Numbered from the stretch's first letter, positions 16,508 through 25,397 are shown. The stretch is 64,000 bases of DNA from Massilia sp. Root418 (GCF_001425265.1 NZ_LMEC01000002.1:65427-129426); one strand, 5' to 3'. The notes: generated by a model from the letters alone, not told the origin. Program-made: numbers and translations.

Positions 16508-18660
16508 GCGTGGCAGACCCGGTTGCGGCCGGTTTCCTTGGCCTGGTACAGCAGCGCGTCTGCCTTCTGCAGCATCGCTTCCGCCGTGCCCACCGCATAG
16601 TCGGCAAATACGCCCATGCTCATGGTGACCTTCAAGCCCGGCTCCACTTCGTGCCACGGGTGCTGCTCGATGATCTGGCGCAGCTTGTCGCACAAGGCGG
16701 CGGCTTGCGGCAAATCGGTTTCCGGTAGCGCCAGCACAAACTCCTCGCCGCCGTAACGCGCCACCAGGTCGCTCAGCCGCACGTGCTGGCGCAGGATGGC
16801 GCCCACCTGGCGCAGCACCGCGTCGCCGGTGGCGTGCGAGTAGTTGTCGTTGATCTTCTTGAAGAAGTCGATGTCGCCGATCACCAGGCTCAAAGGGCGC
16901 TTGTGGCGCACGGCCTGGTTGTACAGGGTATTGGCCTGCTCGTCGAAGTGGCGGCGGTTGTACAGATTGGTGAGCGCGTCACGGATGCTGAGTTCGCGCA
17001 GCTGGTCGGCCTGCTGCAAGATGGTCTGGTGCGACGCCTGCAGTTCTTCGTGGCTGCGCGCCAACTGCTCGCTCATTTCGTTGAATGCGCTGGCCAGGGT
17101 GGCCACTTCGTCCTTGCCCTGCACGGGAACTTCCTGGCGCAGCGAGCCGCCGTGCATGGCGCGCACGGCGCCGGTGAGGCGGCTCAGGCGGCTGCTCAGG
17201 CCCCGGCTGAGCGCGAGGCCGAGGCCCAGCGCCAGCACGGCGGCGCCCGCAGCGCCGGCCGCCAGCGAGGAGCGCATGGCGGCCAGGAATTCCAGTTCCT
17301 GGCGGGTGGGCGTGACCACGCCTTCGGGCGATACGTAGGCTGCAACCTTGCCGTTCACTTCGATCGGGCGCGCCCTGAGGCGGGCGTCCGCAGGCAGGAT
17401 GGAGTCGCGCGTGTACTGGCCGGCGCCCAGCAGGACTTTGTAGTCCGGGTCGGTCAGCACGAAGCGGAACGGGGGCGCCTGGCGCCGGCGGTCGGGTCCG
17501 CCAGGGCCGCGATCACCGTCCTGGTCCGGGCCGCGCGGACGCAGGTCGTCGGGGCGGGGCTCGTCTGGACGTTCGTCACGCTCGGGAGGGCGCGCGGTGT
17601 CAGGCTGCTGCGGCGCGTATGCCGGCTGCTGCGGCGTGTAGCCCGGCTGCTGCGCGTCGGCCGCCGACGGCTGGCGTGCCGTGGCGCGCCATACCTTGGG
17701 CGCGCCTTGCGGCCCATCCGCTTGCGTCGAACGCTCGGCCGGCGGCTGCGGGCGGCCATCTGGAGTGGCACGGCGGCCGTCGGCATCGGGACGGCGGCCA
17801 GTGGGCGCGCCACGGCGATCGTCGGCTTCGGGGCGGCGGCCGTCGGGCGGCGCGCGGCGCTCATCGAATTCGGGGCGGCGGCCATCCGGCGGGCCACGGC
17901 GGTCGTCGAACCCGGGGCGTTGGCCATCCGGCGGGCCACGGCGGTCGTCGAGCTCGGGGCGGCGGCCATCAGGCGGGCCACGACGGTCATCGAACTCGGG
18001 GCGGTGGCCATCGGGCGGGCTGCGGCGATCGACGTCGTCCGGGCGGCGGCCGTCGGGCGGGCCACGGCGGTCATCGAACTCGGGGTGGCGGCCGTCCGGC
18101 GAGCTACGGCGGTCGTCGAACCCGGGGCGCTGGCCGTCCGGCGCACCACGGCGGCCGTCGAATTGCGGACGCTGGCCGTCGCCGGGCTGGCGCGCGCTGT
18201 CCTCGCGCAGCGGGCGGGGCGACCCGGGCGCATCTGCGGGCGGGGCGGGCCGTTGCGGACGGCCATAGGCGCCGCCTGACGGACGGCCTGCCGCCGCGTC
18301 ATCGCCGCCGGGAGCGGCCATGCCATCCATCTCCGGCGCGGGCCTGCCGCGCGACTGGCGGTCGATATTGGGCGGCATGCGCTCCAGCAGCTCGCTAGGG
18401 CGCTCGCCGTCCTGCGGTCCCTGGCGGCGTTCGGTGCGCTGCACGAACCGGTCGAACGATTCGGTGGCGATCGCGGTCTTCCAGTCGCCGTATTGCGTCA
18501 GGTAGGCCGTCATATAGGTATGAAAGTGCTCGGCGGCCTGCTTGCTGCGGATGGTGTCGAACTTCCGGTTGACGCTGGAATAGGTCAACCCGCCCACCAC
18601 CGCCACCGACGCCAGTCCGGTCAGCAGCAAGGCGAGCATTAATTTAATACGCAAAGACAT
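16504..18660 (-). CDS. Membrane diguanylate cyclase with repeat-rich periplasmic sensor
   Basis: A 718-residue inner-membrane enzyme that would make cyclic di-GMP from two GTP. Helix 1 lies at residues 7-28 and helix 2 at about 462-484, with a HAMP linker to about 540 and a GGDEF domain at 550-718. The active-site motif is GGEEF (637-641), and an inhibitory I-site RxxD (Arg628-Asp631) lies nine residues before it, so product inhibition is expected. Residues 30-460 are periplasmic and most unusual: residues 168-307 are ten tandem 14-residue units of the type DDRRGPPDGRRPEF, flanked by further Pro/Gln-rich sequence (YTPQQPAYAPQQP). Such a disordered, charged segment is rare in a sensor. The gene stands alone, convergent with ykgJ. 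Confidence 0.9.
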   Translation of the reverse strand: MSLRIKLMLALLLTGLASVAVVGGLTYSSVNRKFDTIRSKQAAEHFHTYMTAYLTQYGDWKTAIATESFDRFVQRTERRQGPQDGERPSELLERMPPNIDRQSRGRPAPEMDGMAAPGGDDAAAGRPSGGAYGRPQRPAPPADAPGSPRPLREDSARQPGDGQRPQFDGRRGAPDGQRPGFDDRRSSPDGRHPEFDDRRGPPDGRRPDDVDRRSPPDGHRPEFDDRRGPPDGRRPELDDRRGPPDGQRPGFDDRRGPPDGRRPEFDERRAPPDGRRPEADDRRGAPTGRRPDADGRRATPDGRPQPPAERSTQADGPQGAPKVWRATARQPSAADAQQPGYTPQQPAYAPQQPDTARPPERDERPDEPRPDDLRPRGPDQDGDRGPGGPDRRRQAPPFRFVLTDPDYKVLLGAGQYTRDSILPADARLRARPIEVNGKVAAYVSPEGVVTPTRQELEFLAAMRSSLAAGAAGAAVLALGLGLALSRGLSSRLSRLTGAVRAMHGGSLRQEVPVQGKDEVATLASAFNEMSEQLARSHEELQASHQTILQQADQLRELSIRDALTNLYNRRHFDEQANTLYNQAVRHKRPLSLVIGDIDFFKKINDNYSHATGDAVLRQVGAILRQHVRLSDLVARYGGEEFVLALPETDLPQAAALCDKLRQIIEQHPWHEVEPGLKVTMSMGVFADYAVGTAEAMLQKADALLYQAKETGRNRVCHA
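17740..18159 (-). repeat. Ten 42-bp tandem repeats inside the cyclase gene
   Basis: About ten in-frame copies of a 42-bp unit encode residues 168-307 of the diguanylate cyclase. The unit consensus is DDRRGPPDGRRPEF with variation at the fifth and sixth residues and at the end of each unit. All copies keep the reading frame and the PDG.RP core. Copy number is likely to vary between strains. Confidence 0.9.
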
Positions 18661-18841
18661 CCCTATCCCCTGTTTTTACTTGCTTATAGGCTATCAATGA
18701 TACAGCAGAGCCACAGCCCCGCGCCTATCCCTGCGGCACTGTTATATGCATTTTTTATGGCATACATCACAAATGAAAAGTTTATTTATGGATGCAAGGC
18801 ACATATACTGCACTGCAACATCGCACACATTGGAGCACATC

Positions 18842-19072
18842 ATGACCACCGCAAGCAACCTGACGTTCAACAGCTACAACGAAACCACCTATTTCGCCAA
18901 CGTTGGCCGCGCAGTACGCGGTCTGATCGCGGCGCTGCTGGCGCAGAAGCCTGCCGCCGCCCCTGTGCAGCGTAGCAAGCCGCAAGCGACGCTGTTCGAG
19001 CTGGCCAGCCGCCCGGACGCGAACATGCCCAACCTGATGGCCGAACTGCACTTCATGGCTTCGCGGGGTTAA
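18842..19072 (+). CDS. Small protein of unknown function (76 residues)
   Basis: I do not recognise this protein. It starts MTTASNLTFNSYNETTYFAN, continues with a short amphipathic helix VGRAVRGLIAALLAQKP and a basic, Pro/Ala-rich linker, and ends LMAELHFMASRG. There is no signal peptide or full membrane helix. GGAGCACATC precedes the ATG, and TATACT (18804-18809) upstream may be a -10 box. The stop is followed two bases later by the start of a 40-residue gene, and the pair ends at a shared terminator. The good ribosome sites and tight pairing argue that it is real. The 18661-18841 spacer is AT-rich and holds no other gene. Confidence 0.65.
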   Translation: MTTASNLTFNSYNETTYFANVGRAVRGLIAALLAQKPAAAPVQRSKPQATLFELASRPDANMPNLMAELHFMASRG

Positions 19073-19074
19073 TC

Positions 19075-19197
19075 ATGGAACTGATCGCACTGTTCACCAC
19101 CGTTATCGCCGCCGCCGCCATCGCCGCCCGCATCTGCCTGCAACCCGTGGTGGACCGCTCGCTGGCCGAGCTGGAATCGCTGGCCAAGGCGCACTAA
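19075..19197 (+). CDS. 40-residue single-helix peptide
   Basis: A very short gene starting at 19075, two bases after the preceding stop codon. The peptide begins MELIALFTTVIAAAAIAARI, a likely membrane or amphipathic helix, and ends with an acidic-polar helix LAELESLAKAH. The terminator begins 26 bases after its stop. Translational coupling with the 76-residue gene is likely. No family recognised. Confidence 0.55.
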   Translation: MELIALFTTVIAAAAIAARICLQPVVDRSLAELESLAKAH

Positions 19198-19222
19198 GCC
19201 GCAGCAGCACACGCGTCAAAGA

Positions 19223-19247
19223 AAAACCCGGTCGAGGCCGGGTTTTG
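19223..19247. terminator. Bidirectional intrinsic terminator
   Basis: AAAACCCGG (19223-19231) pairs with CCGGGTTTT (19238-19246) over a TCGAGG loop. It serves the two small rightward genes and the leftward permease gene. Confidence 0.85.
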
Positions 19248-19273
19248 TCATTCCAGGGCAGCGCCGCGCAGGC

Positions 19274-20752
19274 TTATGCCTTCTTCAGGCGCGAGTTGTG
19301 CATGCTGTAGCCGAAGTAGGTCACCACCGCCACCAGCATCCAGATGGTGAAGATCACCTTGGTGGCATGCGACAGGTTCACCATCAGGTAGGCGCAGGCG
19401 CCGATGCTCAGGGCCGGCACGAAGAAGGGGCCGAAAGGCACGCGGAAACCGCCCTTGGTGGGAATGCCTGCCGCGCGGTCCTTGCGGCGCAGCACCGGCA
19501 CGGCCACCGAGACGATGATGAAGGCGGTCAGCGTGCCCATCGACACCATATCCCACAGGAAGGTGGAGTCGACCAGGCCCGCCACCACGCCCACCACCAG
19601 GCAGACGATCAGCGTATTGCTGACCGGCGAATGGGTTTTCGGATTCACGGTCTGGAAGGTTTTCGGCATCAGGCCGTCCTTCGAGATGGCGTACAGGATG
19701 CGGGTCTGGCCGTAGATGGTTACCAGCGTCACCGAGAACACCGAGATCACGGCGCCGGCGGACAGCACCAGCGCGGGCCAGGCCTTGCCGGTGACGTTCT
19801 GCAGGATCACCGCCAGGCCGGCGGCCTGGCCTTCAAACTTGTGGGCCGGCTGCGCGCCCATGGCGGCCACCGCCACCAGCAGGTAGAACACGGTGACGAT
19901 CACCAATGCGCTCAGGATGCCGATGGGGACGTTGCGCTTGGGGTTGCGCACCTCTTCGCCCGCGGTGGCGATAGTGTCCAGGCCAATGAAGGAGAAGAAC
20001 ACCGTGCCCGCCGCCGCCGCGATGCCGGTGGCGCCCGGCAGCCATTCGCCGCTTACGGGCTTCAGGAAGGGCGTGAAATTGTTGGCGTCGAATCCGCCCA
20101 GCGCAATGGCCGCGAAGAAGACCAGGATCACCAGCTTGACCATCACCATGATGGCGTTGGTGGTGGCCGATTCCTTGGTGCCGCGCACCAGCAGGATGCA
20201 GCACATGGCCACCAGTATCATGGGCGGCAGGTTGAAGTGGCCGACGTTCCATGCCCATCCGGTGGGCGTGGCCAGGATCAGCGGCGTGCGCAGCGTCTCG
20301 GGGATTTGCCAGCCGATGGCGTTGACGAGGAAGTTGTTCAGATAGTCGGACCAGCCGATCGCCGTGGCGCTGGCCGCCAGCCCGTATTCCAGCAGCAGGC
20401 AGAAGGCTACGATGAAGGCCAGGAACTCCCCCACCGTGCTGTAGGCGAAGGAATAGGCGGAACCGGAAGCGGGAATGCGGAACGACAGTTCGGCGTAGCA
20501 CAGCGCCGTCAGGCCGGCGGTGATGGCCGCCAGCAGGAAGGACAGGATCACCGAGGGGCCGGCCTTGGGCACCGCTTCCACCATGGTGAAGAAAATGCCG
20601 GTCCCGATGGTGGCGCCCACGCCTATCATGGTCAGCGAGAACAAGCCCATGGAACGGGCCAGGCCTCCGGTGTGGGTATCGCCATGTTCGGCGTGCAGAC
20701 CGACCGGCTTGGTACGGGTCAGTTTCTGGGCCAGCGTTTGAGTCACAGGCAT
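19274..20752 (-). CDS. Amino-acid permease, APC superfamily (YfnA/CAT-like)
   Basis: A 492-residue inner-membrane transporter with about twelve helices. The APC signature MIGVGATIGTGIFF lies at the first helix (about residues 42-55), and FFSFIGLDTIATAGEEVRNPKRNVPIGI marks helix 6 and the following loop. This pattern fits the cationic amino-acid transporter-like branch, which brings amino acids in with protons. N-terminal sequence RTKPVGLHAEHGDTHTGGLARSMG is cytosolic. It stands alone and uses the terminator at 19223. Substrate cannot be fixed; given the arginine catabolic operon elsewhere in the window, a basic amino acid is possible but unproven. Confidence 0.9.
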   Translation of the reverse strand: MPVTQTLAQKLTRTKPVGLHAEHGDTHTGGLARSMGLFSLTMIGVGATIGTGIFFTMVEAVPKAGPSVILSFLLAAITAGLTALCYAELSFRIPASGSAYSFAYSTVGEFLAFIVAFCLLLEYGLAASATAIGWSDYLNNFLVNAIGWQIPETLRTPLILATPTGWAWNVGHFNLPPMILVAMCCILLVRGTKESATTNAIMVMVKLVILVFFAAIALGGFDANNFTPFLKPVSGEWLPGATGIAAAAGTVFFSFIGLDTIATAGEEVRNPKRNVPIGILSALVIVTVFYLLVAVAAMGAQPAHKFEGQAAGLAVILQNVTGKAWPALVLSAGAVISVFSVTLVTIYGQTRILYAISKDGLMPKTFQTVNPKTHSPVSNTLIVCLVVGVVAGLVDSTFLWDMVSMGTLTAFIIVSVAVPVLRRKDRAAGIPTKGGFRVPFGPFFVPALSIGACAYLMVNLSHATKVIFTIWMLVAVVTYFGYSMHNSRLKKA

Positions 20753-20917
20753 TCCTTGTATGGTATGTAGCCGCCGCGCCGGTTGTGCCGCCGCGTTCTG
20801 CTGATGGGTACGGTCAAAAACAAGCGATTATAGGGCTTTACGCCGCGCCCGCCACGAGGAATTTTGTACAAGAATGACAACTGTGTTGTTGCGTTAAGAC
20901 GCGAGCCACGCGCCCTG

Positions 20918-22030
20918 TCAGCGCTGGCCCAGCCGCGTGCTGCCGAACAAATCCTTGAGTTCACGCGGCTGCGAGCGCCAGTACTGCGGCGGCGCCTGCA
21001 CCTGCGCGCCCAGTTCGGCGGCCGCATGCCACGGCCAGCGCGGGTCGTACAGCATGGCGCGCGCCAGCGCCACCACGTCCGCGTCTTCCTGCGCCACGAT
21101 GGATTCGGCGTGCGCAGCTTCGGTCACCAGGCCCACGCCGATGGTGGGCAGCCCGGTGGCGTGCTTGATGCGGCGCGCAAAGTGGATCTGGTAGCCCGGT
21201 CCCAGCGGAATCTGCTGCAGCGGCGAGACGCCGCCGCTGGACACGTGGATGAAATGGGCGCCCGCCTTCTCCAGTTCGTGCGCGAAGGCCACGCTCTGCT
21301 CGATGTCCCAGCCGCCCGCCACCCAGTCCGACGCCGAGATGCGCATGCCCACGCATACCGATTCCGGCACCGCGGCCTTCACCGCGCGCAGCACCTCCAG
21401 CGGGAAGCGCATGCGGTTCTCCAGCGCGCCGCCGTATTGGTCCGTGCGCTGGTTGGACAGCGGCGACAGGAACTGGTGCAGCAGGTAGCCGTGGGCGCCG
21501 TGCAGTTCGATGGCCTCGATGCCCAGCGCGTGCACGCGGCGCGCGGCGGCCACGAAATCGTCCTTCACTTGCTGCAGGCCGGCCGCGTCCAGCGCCAGCG
21601 GGGGATGCTCGCCCGGCGCGTGCGGCACGGCGGACGGCGCCACGGTCTGCCAGCCGCCATGCGACGGCGGCACGCTGGCGCCGCCCTCCCACGGCCGCTG
21701 GCTGGAGGCCTTGCGGCCGGCGTGCCCCAGCTGTACCGCCAGCGGCATGGCCGAATAGTTGCGGATGGCCTGCACCACCGGCGCCAGCGCGGCCTGGTGC
21801 GCGTCCGACCACAGGCCCAGGTCCCAGGCCGAGATGCGCCCCTCGGGCGACACGGCGGTGGCCTCCGTCATCAGCAGCCCGGCGCCGGACAAGGCCAGCT
21901 GGCCGAGGTGGATCATGTGCCAGTCAGTGGCCAGGCCGTCCTGCGCCGAGTACTGGCACATGGGTGCGATGGCGATGCGGTTGGCCAGCGTCAGCGGGCC
22001 GAGTGCATAAGGGGTAAACAGCTGGCTCAT
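20918..22030 (-). CDS. Old yellow enzyme, YqjM-like ene reductase
   Basis: A 370-residue FMN-dependent NAD(P)H oxidoreductase that reduces activated C=C bonds. It has the marks of the thermophilic-like (class II) OYE group: NRIAIAPMCQYSAQDG with the redox-tuning Cys25, the substrate-binding pair in HGAHGYLLHQFLSPLSNQRTD, and GGALENRMRFPLEV. The start at 22030 has CCGGAGAGCGCC upstream; the frame is open 13 codons further, without a ribosome site. It is a single gene between the permease and a small rightward gene. Physiological substrate unknown; xenobiotic enones, maleimides or quinones are typical. Confidence 0.92.
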   Translation of the reverse strand: MSQLFTPYALGPLTLANRIAIAPMCQYSAQDGLATDWHMIHLGQLALSGAGLLMTEATAVSPEGRISAWDLGLWSDAHQAALAPVVQAIRNYSAMPLAVQLGHAGRKASSQRPWEGGASVPPSHGGWQTVAPSAVPHAPGEHPPLALDAAGLQQVKDDFVAAARRVHALGIEAIELHGAHGYLLHQFLSPLSNQRTDQYGGALENRMRFPLEVLRAVKAAVPESVCVGMRISASDWVAGGWDIEQSVAFAHELEKAGAHFIHVSSGGVSPLQQIPLGPGYQIHFARRIKHATGLPTIGVGLVTEAAHAESIVAQEDADVVALARAMLYDPRWPWHAAAELGAQVQAPPQYWRSQPRELKDLFGSTRLGQR

Positions 22031-22178
22031 GGCGCTCTCCGGAGGCAAAAGACGCCAGTGTAACGCCACTTCAAGGGCACCGTTACAGTTGCTTACTTTT
22101 GATACAGGCCCGTGTATAGCTTGCGGCGTGCCGGATCGTTAATCTTGAGGCTCAGCAAAATATACAAAGGAGATCATC

Positions 22179-22478
22179 ATGGCGATCATCAAAAAAATCC
22201 CCACTGTCAGCAACCGCTTCTCGCCCCTGAGTGCTGTTGCCGCGATCTCCGTCATCATCCTGTGCATGGCTGGCACCGCTGCCATCGCCGGCTGGCTGCC
22301 CGCCCACCCGCGCGCGGCCACGCCGGACCCGCAGGACAATGATTTGCCTCCGCTTTCCTCCGCTCCCCAAGCGTCGCCGATTGCGGCTCCGGTTGCAGCA
22401 CCCGTTGCTGCCCCTGCGCCCGACCGTTCCATGCAGCCGCGCGTGCGCCGCGCGGCGCATGTGACGTCGTCCACCTGA
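22179..22478 (+). CDS. Small anchored Ala/Pro-rich protein (99 residues)
   Basis: No family assigned. One hydrophobic segment lies at residues 17-40 (SAVAAISVIILCMAGTAAIA) followed by a Pro/Ala-rich, mostly uncharged tail and a basic end QPRVRRAAHV. The anchor is clearly similar to that of the glycine-zipper protein at 2225: both have a basic N-terminus, then NR, P, AVAA, SV, and end AxAGxLP. This protein lacks the glycine-zipper domain. It may be a truncated relative or a member of a family that shares an envelope-targeting module. AAAGGAGATCATC is a strong ribosome site, and a terminator follows. Confidence 0.7.
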   Translation: MAIIKKIPTVSNRFSPLSAVAAISVIILCMAGTAAIAGWLPAHPRAATPDPQDNDLPPLSSAPQASPIAAPVAAPVAAPAPDRSMQPRVRRAAHVTSST

Positions 22479-22516
22479 GCACGAAAACAACAGCACGCCA
22501 GAGCAACTTTCAATTG

Positions 22517-22553
22517 AAAAGGGGGCGCTGCCATAGGGCGGCGCCCCCTTTTT
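22517..22553 (+). terminator. Strong intrinsic terminator
   Basis: GGGGGCGC (22521-22528) pairs with GCGCCCCC (22541-22548). It is flanked by AAAA on the left and TTTTT on the right, so it can also work on leftward transcripts. Confidence 0.88.
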
Positions 22554-22597
22554 CTCATCCGGGCATTCCTGCCCATTTTTTGTGCTTTGTTTTACCT

Positions 22598-22615
22598 ATG
22601 AAACGCTGATTTTTA
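22598..22615. promoter_or_regulatory. Putative IclR operator before the catabolic operon
   Basis: ATGAAACGC at 22598-22606 is followed by TGATTTTTA. The same 9-mer and a related dyad (TGAAACG-A-CGTTTTA) occur before the porin at 36743-36769. An IclR regulator is encoded within the cluster. The site lies about 120 bp before the importer ATPase start. Role inferred from the shared motif. Confidence 0.35.
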
Positions 22616-22723
22616 TTTGAGACGAAAAGCTGGATTTTGAAAAAATCTCTGCTATATTTCAATCACATTACAACCCACATACGAAGCACTGTTTTATATG
22701 TGGAACACATGATTGTGAGAGAA

Positions 22724-23515
22724 ATGATGATCGAAATCGAATTCCGCAACGTCGGCAAGAGTTTCATCGACCGGCAAACCTCACAGCCGCGTTCTGCGGT
22801 TAACAACGTCAACATTTCCATCCGCAGCGGGGAAGTCGTCTCCATCATCGGCCCGTCCGGCTGCGGCAAAAGCACCCTGCTGAACATGGGCGCGGGCTTG
22901 TACCTGCCGACGGTGGGCGAGGTGTACGTCAGCGGCGAACTGGTGACCAAGCCGGTGAAGAAAGTGGCCTTCATGCTGCAGAAGGATTTGCTGATGCCCT
23001 GGCGCACCATCCGCGCCAACGTGGGCCTGGGCCTGGAGATCGACGGCGTGTCCTTAAAGGAGCGCGACCAGGCGGCCAATGCGCTATTGGCCAAGTGCCA
23101 CCTGAAAGGCTTTGAAGGCCATTACCCCTACCAGCTGTCCGGCGGCATGCGCCAGCGCGCCGCGCTGGCCCGCACCCTGGCGGTGGACCCGCATGTGCTG
23201 CTGCTGGACGAACCTTTCTCGGCGCTGGACGCGCAGACCAAGATGATCCTGCAGCAGGACCTGGCGCAGATGCTGTACGAGAAGCAGCGCACCGCGCTGT
23301 TCATCACGCACGACCTGATTGAAGCCATCGCCCTGTCCGACCGCCTGCTGGTGATGAGCGAACGCCCCGGCACCGTGATCGAGGAAATCGTGGTCGATCT
23401 GCCGCACCGCAACGATCCGCTGGCGCGCCGCAAGCTGCCCGAAATCGGCCCCCTGGCGGGACGCCTGATGGAGCTGCTGAAAGTGGGCAAGGACCAGGAA
23501 GCCGAACTGCATTAA
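22724..23515 (+). CDS. ABC importer ATPase (NitT/TauT-SsuB-like)
   Basis: A 263-residue nucleotide-binding protein. Walker A is GPSGCGKST, the Q-loop is FMLQKDLLMPWRT, the signature is LSGGMRQR, Walker B is VLLLDEPFSALD and the switch His is in FITHD. The DLLMPWRT segment and length match the nitrate/taurine/sulfonate importer ATPases. It powers uptake with the binding protein and permease that follow. Start at 22724 (with a second ATG directly after) is preferred, since GAGAG lies just upstream and the family begins with the IEFRNVGKSF strand; the frame is open to 22637 in AT-rich leader DNA. First gene of the catabolic operon. Confidence 0.92.
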   Translation: MMIEIEFRNVGKSFIDRQTSQPRSAVNNVNISIRSGEVVSIIGPSGCGKSTLLNMGAGLYLPTVGEVYVSGELVTKPVKKVAFMLQKDLLMPWRTIRANVGLGLEIDGVSLKERDQAANALLAKCHLKGFEGHYPYQLSGGMRQRAALARTLAVDPHVLLLDEPFSALDAQTKMILQQDLAQMLYEKQRTALFITHDLIEAIALSDRLLVMSERPGTVIEEIVVDLPHRNDPLARRKLPEIGPLAGRLMELLKVGKDQEAELH

Positions 23516-23555
23516 TCCATGGCGAACGCCGTTTCGCTACTAATCAGGAGTGTAT

Positions 23556-24539
23556 ATGAGCATGCATAAAATCCTCGCCTCGGCCGCCTGCGCCGTGGCC
23601 ATGGCCTTCGCCGCCGCACCCGTGCTGGCGGCACCTGAAGAAGTGACCTACCTGTTGCCGGCGCCGCCGAACACCCCGGCCTTCGCGCCCTGGATGATCG
23701 CGCAGCAGAAAGGCTACTACGCGGAAGAGAACCTGAAAGTGAGCTTCGTGGCGGCCAAGGGCGGCGTGGACGTGGCCAAGCAGATCGGCGCCGGCAACGC
23801 GGTGATCGGCGGCGCCATCGGCGACACCCCCATTATCGTGCGCGCCAACGGCGTGCCGGTGAAAGCCATCGCGGTGCTGGGCGCCGGCTCGCTGACCATG
23901 GTGGGCGTGCACCAGGGCGGCGGTATCAAGTCGCTGGCGGACCTGAAGGGCAAGACCATCACCGTCATGTCCTACACCGACACCACCTACTACGCGCTGC
24001 TGGGCAATATGAAGCACGTGGACCTGGGCAAGAGCGACGCCGCGATCCAGGCCGCCGGCCCGTCCGGCGTATGGCAGGTATTCGCGGCCGGAAAATCGCA
24101 GGCGCTGGCCGGCGTGCCGGACTGGATCGTCAGCGCCACCGACGCCGGCGCCAAGGTGGACATCATCGAAACCAACGGCTTCAAGTCCATGGCGCAGGCC
24201 ATCCTGGCGTCCGACGACACCATCAAGAACAAGCCGGAACTGCTCAAGCGCCTGGTGCGCGCCACGCTGCGCGGCATGGAAGACATCATGAAGGACCCGA
24301 AGGCCGCCACCGCCGTCTACGTCGAAGCCATCCCTTCCTACAAGGGCAAGGAAGCGAGCATCGAGCAGATCTTCAATATGTACCGCAAATACGTGTACGC
24401 CAACCAGAAGCCGCTGGGCCAGATCGACGGCGCGCGCATGGAAAGCGTGCAGAAGTTCTATGTCAGCGAAGGCATCGTCTCGAAGGCGTCCGCCGTCAAC
24501 GACCTGTTCACCAACCAGTTCATCGGGACGGCGCGCTAA
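23556..24539 (+). CDS. ABC importer periplasmic binding protein (SsuA/NrtA/THI5-like)
   Basis: A 327-residue exported protein with a signal peptide ending at VLA (about residue 25). It has the type II binding-protein fold of the NMT1/THI5 group: APWMIAQQKGYYAEENLKV, the AKQIGAGNAVIGGAIGDTP loop, and LADLKGKTITVMSYTD at the hinge. It would deliver the substrate of the whole cluster to the permease. AGGAG lies before the ATG at 23556; the codon two residues earlier is in frame but less well spaced. Relatives bind sulfonates, nitrate, pyrimidine precursors or aromatic acids, so the ligand cannot be read from the sequence. Confidence 0.9.
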   Translation: MSMHKILASAACAVAMAFAAAPVLAAPEEVTYLLPAPPNTPAFAPWMIAQQKGYYAEENLKVSFVAAKGGVDVAKQIGAGNAVIGGAIGDTPIIVRANGVPVKAIAVLGAGSLTMVGVHQGGGIKSLADLKGKTITVMSYTDTTYYALLGNMKHVDLGKSDAAIQAAGPSGVWQVFAAGKSQALAGVPDWIVSATDAGAKVDIIETNGFKSMAQAILASDDTIKNKPELLKRLVRATLRGMEDIMKDPKAATAVYVEAIPSYKGKEASIEQIFNMYRKYVYANQKPLGQIDGARMESVQKFYVSEGIVSKASAVNDLFTNQFIGTAR

Positions 24540-25388
24540 ATGGATACCGCAACTTCTGTCAACCCAGCCGCCCCCGCCATCATGACCACGCCCGCCAAGA
24601 CCGCCCCGCTGCTGAGCGAGAAAACGCGCACCGTGCTGGGCAGCCTGCTGGTGCTGGCGATCTTCCTGGCGGCCTGGGAATGGGGTCCCGGCGCGCTGGG
24701 CATGCCCGAGTTCATCCTGCCGCGCTTCTCGCGCGTGCTGCAGGAGTCGGTCTTCATGTGGAAGAACAGCGACCTGCTGGGTCACTTCGGCATCACCGCG
24801 ATGGAAGTGGTGATCGGCTTCGCGCTCGGCTCCCTGCTCGGCCTCGCGGTCGGCGTGGCGCTGGGCCTGTCGCCGCGCGCCGAAGCCATGCTGTCGCCCT
24901 ACATCCTGGCGCTGCAGATCGCGCCGAAGGTGGCCTTCGCGCCGCTGTTCGTGATGTGGCTGGGCTACACCATCTACCCGAAGATCATTGTGGCGGTGCT
25001 GATCGTGTTCTTCCCGGTGATGATCAACGTGCTGTCGGCCATCCGCACGGTGGACCCGGACATGGTGAACCTGGTGCGCACGCTGAACGCGTCGCGCTGG
25101 CAGATCTTCTGCCTGGTGGAGTTCCGCTCCGCCATGCCGGCCCTGTTCTCCGGCCTGCGCATCGCTTCCACGCTGGCCGTGATCGGCGTGACCGTGGGCG
25201 AACTGGTGGGCGGCAACCAGGGCCTGGGCTTCCTGCTGGTGGACGGCGAGGGCCAGGGCAACACGGCCGCCGTGTTCGTGGCCATCTGCGCGCTGACGCT
25301 GACCGGCATCGTGACCTACGGCGCAGTGGTATGGGCCGAGCGGCGCGTGCTGCACTACCTGCCCAAGGCAGCAACCAGCACTAAATAA
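24540..25388 (+). CDS. ABC importer permease (SsuC/TauC-like)
   Basis: A 282-residue inner-membrane protein with six helices. The cytoplasmic coupling helix (EAA loop) is VRTLNASRWQIFCLVEFRSAMP, and LQIAPKVAFAPLFVMWLGY is the typical NitT/TauT permease segment. The ATG at 24540 directly follows the stop codon of the binding protein, so translation is probably coupled; no separate ribosome site is seen and an ATG 14 codons later is also possible. It completes the importer. Confidence 0.92.
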   Translation: MDTATSVNPAAPAIMTTPAKTAPLLSEKTRTVLGSLLVLAIFLAAWEWGPGALGMPEFILPRFSRVLQESVFMWKNSDLLGHFGITAMEVVIGFALGSLLGLAVGVALGLSPRAEAMLSPYILALQIAPKVAFAPLFVMWLGYTIYPKIIVAVLIVFFPVMINVLSAIRTVDPDMVNLVRTLNASRWQIFCLVEFRSAMPALFSGLRIASTLAVIGVTVGELVGGNQGLGFLLVDGEGQGNTAAVFVAICALTLTGIVTYGAVVWAERRVLHYLPKAATSTK

Positions 25389-25397
25389 GGAGACGCC

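Noticed and set aside
17740..18159. Regular repeats that might be a CRISPR array
   Set aside because: The units are contiguous in-frame 42-bp coding repeats with no unique spacers.
22724..25388. Specific call as taurine or sulfonate importer
   Set aside because: No sulfonatase genes are linked, and the NitT/TauT family is broad.
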